Source: an uncultured Methylocystaceae bacterium (GTDB lineage Bacteria > Pseudomonadota > Alphaproteobacteria > Rhizobiales > Beijerinckiaceae). Taken from it: 10,385 nt of DNA. A program made the translations under genes and the position numbers. A model generated the notes under the pieces. The model was not told the origin of the DNA. It ran no database searches and was given only the letters and a program-made list of their open reading frames with translations. The stretch lies in the NCBI GenBank assembly GCA_945956975.1, contig CAMFKC010000031.1:1-10385 (forward strand), in the 5' to 3' direction. Below are positions 6,553 through 10,385 of this stretch, one piece after another (position 1 is the first letter of the stretch; every line of letters starts with the position of its first letter).

Positions 6553-6792
6553 GGCCTGCGTCTTGTAGTAGGGCTCGACCTGCCCCGTCAGCTTCAACGT
6601 CAGCGGATTGCCGCGCCGGTCCTTGCTGTTCGGCACGGAGACGCGCACCCAGTTTTCGCTGACGCAATATTCCTCGACATTGGTCTTCTCGACGCCCTTG
6701 AAGCGGATACCGACGTCCCTTGCGAGAACCTCTTCATTGTAGAAGGGGCTGCGCGGGTCGACGGAGAGGCGGTCGGGCGGCGTATCGGTCAT
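6550..6792 (-). CDS. DUF3297 family protein
   Basis: A small 80-residue protein that I recognise as DUF3297 from its near-invariant blocks: TPPDRLSVDPRSPF at the start, GIRFKGVEKTNVEEYCVSENWVRV in the middle and DRRGNPLTLKLTGQVEPYY at the end. No biochemical role is established for the family. The protein is soluble, has no signal peptide and carries one cysteine in the conserved EYCVSE block. ATG 6792 is supported by GAGGGA (plus strand 6798-6803), five bases upstream. It lies 29 bp after the CinA-domain gene on the same strand, so the two are probably one transcript. Confidence 0.92.
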   Translation of the reverse strand: MTDTPPDRLSVDPRSPFYNEEVLARDVGIRFKGVEKTNVEEYCVSENWVRVSVPNSKDRRGNPLTLKLTGQVEPYYKTQA

Positions 6793-6821
6793 GTCGTTCC
6801 CTCGAATTTCGAGCCGCCCGT

Positions 6822-7298
6822 TTACAGGGCTTCGTCGAGCAATTCCAGCGCGGCGCGGGCGAAGGCGTCCATGTTGGCGCGCCGGTCGGACGAGCCGGTC
6901 TCGATGGTGCGCACCTTCTCCACCGGGCCGCTGATCGCGACGACTGAATGTCCTGCCGAATCGCCGTAGGAATTGCCGGTCGGCCCGGCCGCGCCGGTCT
7001 CGGCGATGGCCCAGCCCGCCCGCATCAATTCGCGGGTGCGGCGGGCCAGTAGCTGTGCGTAAGGCTCGCTCGCCGAGCGCATGCCCTCGACGTCGGCCTT
7101 TTCGATGTTGACCAGCGCGGCGCGGGCGCGCGCCGTGTAGACGACCGCGCCGCCGATATAGAAAGCCGAGGCGCCGGGCACGGCCAGCAGCGCGGCGGAG
7201 ATGAGTCCGCCGCTCGACGATTCGGAGACGGCGATCAACTCGCGCCGGGCGATCAGCTTCTGCGCGACCTGCGCGGCGAGTTTCTCGAGTTCGGACAT
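6822..7298 (-). CDS. Stand-alone CinA C-terminal domain protein (PncC-like)
   Basis: A 158-residue protein consisting only of the CinA C-terminal domain (PF02464). Stand-alone members such as PncC hydrolyse nicotinamide mononucleotide to nicotinate mononucleotide in NAD recycling. Seen: SESSSGGL (residues 25-32; the usual form is ESCTGG, with the nucleophile at S27 here), VPGASAFYIGGAVVY (Y54), SEPYAQLLARRTREL, the glycine-rich ETGAAGPTGN, GDSAGHSVVAI and SSDRR near the end. In E. coli PncC the position five residues after the tyrosine is a lysine, which I recall as the partner of the catalytic serine; here it is R59. Activity as an NMN deamidase is therefore uncertain. The start has a strong AAAGGAGG (plus strand 7303-7310). 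It is followed by DUF3297 and is divergent from exonuclease III. Confidence 0.87.
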   Translation of the reverse strand: MSELEKLAAQVAQKLIARRELIAVSESSSGGLISAALLAVPGASAFYIGGAVVYTARARAALVNIEKADVEGMRSASEPYAQLLARRTRELMRAGWAIAETGAAGPTGNSYGDSAGHSVVAISGPVEKVRTIETGSSDRRANMDAFARAALELLDEAL

Positions 7299-7348
7299 GG
7301 GGCCTCCTTTCGATCTTTAGATCACGGGCATGGCGGGCCGCAAAGCCG

Positions 7349-7374
7349 GAACGGCGCCCTGCCCGGCGCGGTTC
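7349..7374. repeat. Imperfect inverted repeat in the cinA/xthA divergent region
   Basis: GAACGGCGCC (7349-7358) and GGCGCGGTTC (7365-7374) are 10-bp arms with a single mismatch, separated by 6 bp. The repeat lies in the 105-bp intergenic region, 29 bp before the xthA start and 50 bp from the CinA start. It may be an operator or a leader hairpin; no T-run supports termination. A shorter repeat, GATCT/AGATC (7312-7323), lies near the CinA ribosome binding site. Confidence 0.45.
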
Positions 7375-7403
7375 TGCTACGGTGGCAGGGGAAGGAATCG
7401 CAG

Positions 7404-8186
7404 ATGATCGTCGCCTCGTGGAACATCAATTCGGTGCGCCTGCGCCTGCCGCTGCTGCTCGAATACCTGAAGGAGCGCGCGCCTGACGTCTTGTGCCTTC
7501 AGGAGCTCAAATGCACCGATGAACAATTTCCGCGCAGCGAGATCGAGGACGCTGGCTACAACGCTTTGATCCACGGCCAGAAGAGCTGGAACGGCGTGGC
7601 CATCCTGTCCAAGCGTCCGCTCGAGGAGACGCAGCGGGGCCTGCCGGGCGCCGAGGACGAGCAGTCGCGCTATCTCGAGGCGATGACGCAGGACGAGGCG
7701 GGCGGCGTCATGCGGGTCGCCTCGATCTATCTGCCCAACGGCAATCCAGCCGGCACCGAAAAGACAAGCTACAAATGGGCCTGGATGGACCGGCTGCGCG
7801 CACACGCCCGCGACCTCCTCAAGCTGGAGGAGCCGCTCGTTCTGGCGGGCGACTACAACGTGATCCCTGCTCCCGAGGACTGCCGCGATCCGGCGGCATG
7901 GGCTGGCGATGCGCTGTTTCTGCCCGACACGCGCAAGCGCTTTCGCGCGCTGCTCAACCTCGGCTTCACCGATGCGCTGCGCGCCTGCTCGGACTCCGCA
8001 GGGCTCTATACGTTCTGGGACTATCAGGCCGGCGCCTGGCAGCGAAACAATGGCATCCGCATCGACCACCTGCTGCTCTCGCCGCAAGCCGCCGACCGCC
8101 TGGCGTCAGTCGCGATCGACAAGGATATGCGCTCGAAGGAAAAGCCTTCGGACCATGTGCCGATCAGGGCCACATTCCGGGAATGA
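7404..8186 (+). CDS. xthA: Exodeoxyribonuclease III
   Basis: A cytosolic Mg2+-dependent 3'-5' exonuclease and AP endonuclease of base-excision repair, 260 residues, which is full length for the family. All hallmark motifs are in place: SWNINSVR (N7), LQELK (E34), SIYLPNG, AGDYNVIP (D150, N152), RIDHLLLS (D221) and the C-terminal SDHVPI (D250, H251). KSWNGVAILS is the conserved loop of the ExoIII subgroup. ATG 7404 is preceded by AAGGA (7392-7396) at good spacing. It is divergent from the CinA-domain gene, and its stop is 9 bp from the convergent stop of the ExoR-like gene. Confidence 0.95.
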   Translation: MIVASWNINSVRLRLPLLLEYLKERAPDVLCLQELKCTDEQFPRSEIEDAGYNALIHGQKSWNGVAILSKRPLEETQRGLPGAEDEQSRYLEAMTQDEAGGVMRVASIYLPNGNPAGTEKTSYKWAWMDRLRAHARDLLKLEEPLVLAGDYNVIPAPEDCRDPAAWAGDALFLPDTRKRFRALLNLGFTDALRACSDSAGLYTFWDYQAGAWQRNNGIRIDHLLLSPQAADRLASVAIDKDMRSKEKPSDHVPIRATFRE

Positions 8187-8207
8187 AAGAGGCGCTCAGC
8201 GCCGCTT
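8178..8207 (-). terminator. Possible terminator of the ExoR-like gene
   Basis: GGCGC (8191-8195) and GCGCC (8199-8203) pair around TCA; a further AAG/CTT (8187-8189 and 8205-8207) extends the stem after one mismatch. Read on the minus strand, the loop is the TGA stop of the ExoR-like gene and the stem is followed by TCTTTCATT, a T-rich tail. The stem also overlaps the last bases of xthA, so it could act in both directions. The tail is imperfect. Confidence 0.4.
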
Positions 8208-9029
8208 CATGTAGCCTTCGAGGTAGGCTGCGGCGGCCTGGCGGTCGTTGTCGCTCGCCGTGCGCATGGCCTTCTCGTAGAGGTCGACGATCCACTTGTC
8301 GTTGACCGGATCATTGGCGCCCTCGCGCGCCAGCGTCAGATACATGAGGCCCTGCGCGCGCTGGCGGGATATGCCCTCCGGGCCGCTGAACAACAGGTGG
8401 CCGAGCATGGCCTGGGAAGGCGCATGACCCTTCTCCGCCGCCAGCCGCAGCCAGCGCGCCGCCTGCCGGGCGTCCTTCTCCACGCCTGCGCCGTCGAGAT
8501 ACATGCGGGCCAGATTGTACTGGGCGTCGGCGTCGCCGAAATTCGTGGCGGCGTACTGGAACATGTCGCGGGCCCGCGCCGGGTTGGGCTTCAGGCCGCC
8601 ATCCGGGATGCCGTTGAGATTGTAGGCGCCGACCGCGACAAAGGCGCTGGCCACGACCGGGAGTTCGCGGCGCGGCGTCTGGTCCTCGTCGTAGTTCTGC
8701 ACGATCTGCAGGAAATATTTGTAGGCCTTGTAGTCGTCGGCGACGACGCCGTCGCCCGCCGCATACATCTTGCCGAGCTTCCACTGCGCGAGAGCAGCCC
8801 CGCCCTGGGCGGCGTAGGTCAAAGGCTCGACGGAATTCTTCGCGTCGCCGTTGCGGTAGGAAGCGATGCCGGCAGCCAGAGCCTGCTCGGCGTCCTTGTA
8901 CTTGTGCTGCTGCACGCCGCGCACGTCGGCGATCTTCTCGCCTTCCAGCGCAAACGCAGGGCCGGCGGCCAGGAAGAGGCCCCAGGCGATCACAAGACTG
9001 ACTCGACCGACCTTCACCATCGACACCAT
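8196..9029 (-). CDS. exoR: ExoR-like periplasmic Sel1-repeat protein
   Basis: Probably the periplasmic regulator ExoR, which in Sinorhizobium and Agrobacterium binds the sensor ExoS and holds back the ExoS-ChvI two-component system controlling exopolysaccharide, motility and acid response. With ATG 9029 the protein has 277 residues (ExoR of S. meliloti is 268, from memory). Seen: a signal peptide (basic start, hydrophobic VSLVIAWGLFLAAG, cleavage after AFA at residue 27), then Sel1/TPR-like repeats: SYRNGDAKNSVEPLTYAAQGG, AQWKLGKMYAAGDGV, NGIPDGGLKPNPARARDMFQYAA, AQYNLARMYLDGAGV and ARWLRLAAEKGHAPSQAMLGHLLF. The GIPD block followed by an ARxxFQ(A)A helix is typical of ExoR. ATG 9020 is an alternative start; neither has a strong ribosome binding site. 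The symbol is by resemblance; another Sel1-repeat protein cannot be excluded, and no exoS/chvI genes are in the window. Confidence 0.75.
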   Translation of the reverse strand: MVSMVKVGRVSLVIAWGLFLAAGPAFALEGEKIADVRGVQQHKYKDAEQALAAGIASYRNGDAKNSVEPLTYAAQGGAALAQWKLGKMYAAGDGVVADDYKAYKYFLQIVQNYDEDQTPRRELPVVASAFVAVGAYNLNGIPDGGLKPNPARARDMFQYAATNFGDADAQYNLARMYLDGAGVEKDARQAARWLRLAAEKGHAPSQAMLGHLLFSGPEGISRQRAQGLMYLTLAREGANDPVNDKWIVDLYEKAMRTASDNDRQAAAAYLEGYMKRR

Positions 9030-9415
9030 CTCTGCAGCGCCGTCTTGCGGGGGCTCCCGCCGACGCCGGCGCAATGCACCGCATCACCCAGCGTGAAGGC
9101 CAGAGGTCCGGACATGTCGGGTAACACGCTGGAACTCGTTTGCCCCAGGCGCGGCCCGTCCGCCAGAGGGCGGATGTTTTGGACACGCACGTGAGGCTTT
9201 CGCGCAACACACCACTTTCGAGGCCCGGCCCGGTCCTTCGACCAGAAAAGCCAATCGCCTCAAGTACTCCTACACCGCAGACATTAGCGCGTGGTTTATG
9301 GCTGAAAAGCGGCGCGTTGCTTGAGCGAATGGGGCGTTTGCGCGTTGAATCCGGGCTGTTGCTTCGATGCCACAAATGGCGGCGAGGCGGCCACGTTCCC
9401 GCGGTTTTGCGAGGG
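9030..9415. other. Long region without a gene upstream of the ExoR-like gene
   Basis: 386 bp between the stop of mntR and the start of the ExoR-like gene, both on the minus strand. I see no convincing protein: open frames here are out-of-frame extensions of the two neighbours. The region should hold the ExoR promoter and leader. Its middle (about 9241-9310) is less GC-rich than its surroundings, where a promoter could lie, but no convincing hexamer pair stands out. It contains a hairpin at 9159-9174 and the small palindromes GTCCGGAC and GACATGTC near 9107-9119. Confidence 0.5.
9159..9180 (+). terminator. Terminator-like hairpin on the plus strand, no gene assigned
   Basis: TCCGCC (9159-9164) pairs with GGCGGA (9169-9174) around AGAG and is followed by TGTTTT (9175-9180). 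Read on the plus strand this is a short intrinsic-terminator shape. No plus-strand gene ends here: the nearest one upstream, xthA, ends almost 1 kb earlier. On the minus strand it would be a hairpin in the leader of the ExoR-like gene. Confidence 0.3.
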
Positions 9416-9874
9416 TCAGGCGCGACCGAGATATTTGGCGAAAGCCCTCAAGGTCTCTTCGGACACATGGTGTTCGATGCCTTCGGCGTCGACTTCCGCC
9501 GCCTCCTGCGAGACACCCACGGCGACCAGGAGATCGACGACGAGTCGATGCCTGGCGCGCACGCGGCGCGCCAGCATTTCTCCGGCGGGCGTCAGGAAGA
9601 CCCCGCGATACAGCTTCGATGTCGCGAGCCCCTCGCGCTTCAGGCGGGCGATGCTCTTGATGGCCGTGGCGTGCGACACGCCCAGGCGTCGCGCAATGTC
9701 CGTCGGGCGCGCCTCGCCCTCCGTGCCGATCAGGTCTGAAATCAGTTCGGCATAGTCTTCCAGCAGCGCCGTCGCTTGGGCGCTGCGCGCCTTCTCGAAT
9801 CGATGCGCCTGATCGGCTTCCGAGGGAAGGTCGGCCGGTGCGGCGACGAGCTTGTAGGATTTTGATTTCGGCAT
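9416..9874 (-). CDS. mntR: Manganese-responsive transcriptional regulator MntR (DtxR family)
   Basis: A 152-residue Mn(II)-dependent repressor. Residues from about 30 on track E. coli MntR closely, as I recall it: LEDYAELISDLI, the winged helix EARPTDIARRLGVSHATAIKSIARLKREGL, the wing YRGVFLTPAGE, and the dimerisation and metal part RARHRLVVDLL followed by DAEGIEHHVSEETL. The Asp/Glu near the LEDYAE helix, the H of RARH and the E and HH of EGIEHH match the known metal-ligand positions of the family. As in E. coli there is an N-terminal extension (here about 30 residues). ATG 9874 is chosen; the frame continues to a TTG at 9910 without support, and a G-rich GGGGGA lies about 8 bases before ATG 9874. 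It is divergent from mntH, and an inverted repeat between them is the probable binding site. Confidence 0.93.
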   Translation of the reverse strand: MPKSKSYKLVAAPADLPSEADQAHRFEKARSAQATALLEDYAELISDLIGTEGEARPTDIARRLGVSHATAIKSIARLKREGLATSKLYRGVFLTPAGEMLARRVRARHRLVVDLLVAVGVSQEAAEVDAEGIEHHVSEETLRAFAKYLGRA

Positions 9875-9913
9875 GGCGTGATCCCCCGACAATGCCCGCA
9901 GCTGCCGCAAATT

Positions 9914-9927
9914 TCAATCGGGATTGA
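9914..9927. repeat. Inverted repeat in the mntR/mntH intergenic region (distal)
   Basis: TCAATC and GATTGA are perfect 6-bp arms separated by GG. The repeat lies upstream of mntR. Together with GCGCC-TT-GGCGC at 9933-9944 and the longer repeat at 9949-9966 it makes three inverted repeats in a row, each with a 2-bp centre. The function of this one is unknown; it may be a second regulator site or chance. Confidence 0.4.
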
Positions 9928-9948
9928 TTTTTGCGCCTTGGCGCTTAA

Positions 9949-9966
9949 TTGTAGCCGTGGCTACAA
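9949..9966. promoter_or_regulatory. Candidate MntR operator between mntR and mntH
   Basis: TTGTAGCC (9949-9956) and GGCTACAA (9959-9966) form a perfect 8-bp inverted repeat around GT. The TAGC...GCTA core resembles the enterobacterial MntR box. The outer parts supply -10-like hexamers on each strand: TACAAT on the minus strand (plus 9948-9953) toward mntR, and TACAAA on the plus strand (9962-9967) toward mntH, the latter with TTGGCG (9938-9943) 18 bp upstream. One bound repressor could block both promoters. Binding and promoter assignments are inferred. Confidence 0.65.
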
Positions 9967-9983
9967 ACGGGGTCGCAATTCGC

Positions 9984-10385
9984 ATGGACGAGCGCGTGGG
10001 CAGGGTCACGCTGGCCAGCAATACACTCACCGGGCGCGCGGAGGCCGAGGCGCGCTCCGTTCTGGCCGGGCGCGCCCGGGGGCTGCGCTCATACCTCGCG
10101 TTTCTCGGCCCGGCGGTCGTCGCTTCCATCGCCTACATGGACCCCGGCAATTTCGCGACCAACATCCAGGCGGGCGCGCAATACGGCTACAACCTGCTCT
10201 GGGTCGTGCTGATGGCCAATCTTGTGGCCATGCTGTTCCAGGCGCTCTCCGCCAAGCTCGGCATCGTCACCGGCCGCAACCTCGCCGAAATGTGTCGCGA
10301 GCGCTTCCCGAAGCCGGTGGCTTATTGCATGTGGGTCGCAAGCGAGATTGCGGCCATGGCGACCGACCTGGCCGAGTTCCTCGGC
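9984..10385 (+). CDS. mntH: Manganese transporter MntH (NRAMP family), 3' end outside window
   Basis: The first 134 residues of a proton-coupled Mn(II) importer of the inner membrane; the frame is open to the last base of the window. Seen: a hydrophilic N-terminus of about 40 residues, then FLGPAVVASIAYMDPGNFATN with the DPGN metal-binding motif of helix 1 (D53, N56), AGAQYGYNLLWVVLMANLVAMLFQALSAKLGIVTG (helices 2 and start of 3) and ASEIAAMATDLAEFLG (helix 3), all typical of bacterial NRAMP proteins. The MPH motif of helix 6 would lie beyond the edge. ATG 9984 is the first good start; GGGG (9969-9972) is a weak ribosome binding site somewhat far upstream. Its head-to-head position with mntR and the repeat at 9949-9966 support Mn-dependent control. 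Confidence 0.95.
   Translation, partial: MDERVGRVTLASNTLTGRAEAEARSVLAGRARGLRSYLAFLGPAVVASIAYMDPGNFATNIQAGAQYGYNLLWVVLMANLVAMLFQALSAKLGIVTGRNLAEMCRERFPKPVAYCMWVASEIAAMATDLAEFLG

Noticed and set aside
8311..9375. 354-residue minus-strand frame overlapping the ExoR-like gene
   Set aside because: Arg-rich out-of-frame translation of the ExoR-like gene plus its leader; no domain.
9321..9755. Plus-strand frames opposite mntR and in the exoR leader
   Set aside because: No family resemblance and no ribosome binding site; they mirror the mntR codons.
9270..9917. 215-residue minus-strand frame overlapping mntR
   Set aside because: Frame-shifted shadow of mntR; the mntR frame matches the family from end to end.
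1..10385. CRISPR array, transposon ends, prophage or tRNA-linked island
   Set aside because: I saw no regularly spaced repeats, transposase or integrase, tRNA cloverleaf or target-site duplication by eye.

Overview
The window looks like ordinary chromosomal DNA of a GC-rich alphaproteobacterium, most likely of the order Hyphomicrobiales (Rhizobiales). Support comes from an ExoR-like periplasmic Sel1-repeat protein, a DUF3297 protein, a UbiH-family hydroxylase of the alphaproteobacterial type and an mntR/mntH pair. GC content and codon use look even throughout. I see no tRNA, rRNA, insertion sequence, prophage or CRISPR array.

Layout, left to right. (1) The 3' part of a QorA-like quinone oxidoreductase, cut by the left edge. 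(2) A compact toxin-antitoxin pair: a ribbon-helix-helix antitoxin overlapping a PIN-domain (VapC/FitB-like) toxin by 7 bp, with a perfect inverted repeat just upstream that is a good operator candidate. (3) A UbiH/UbiF-family FAD hydroxylase (ubiquinone biosynthesis), convergent with (4) a c-di-GMP-type PilZ domain fused to about 300 residues of coiled coil, itself downstream of (5) an AEC-family transporter with an unusual N-terminal extension. (6) Divergent from the transporter, a membrane-anchored SMP-30/strictosidine-synthase-like beta-propeller protein, convergent with (7) a two-gene minus-strand unit of a stand-alone CinA-domain protein followed by DUF3297. (8) Divergent from that, exonuclease III, convergent with (9) an ExoR-like protein. 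(10) After a leader region of about 390 bp without a gene, the manganese regulator mntR, and divergent from it the start of mntH, cut by the right edge.

Most genes are single-gene units that alternate in strand, so the window is housekeeping and stress or envelope physiology (quinones, DNA repair, Mn homeostasis, exopolysaccharide control) rather than one pathway. I did not find a convincing new multi-gene system. The most rewarding details are: the TA operator; the mntR-mntH operator, which overlaps -10-like hexamers on both strands; the replacement of the expected catalytic lysine by arginine in the CinA protein; the PilZ-coiled-coil architecture with an 8-bp tandem duplication just before its start; and the fact that all three convergent gene pairs have stop codons lying within palindromes.
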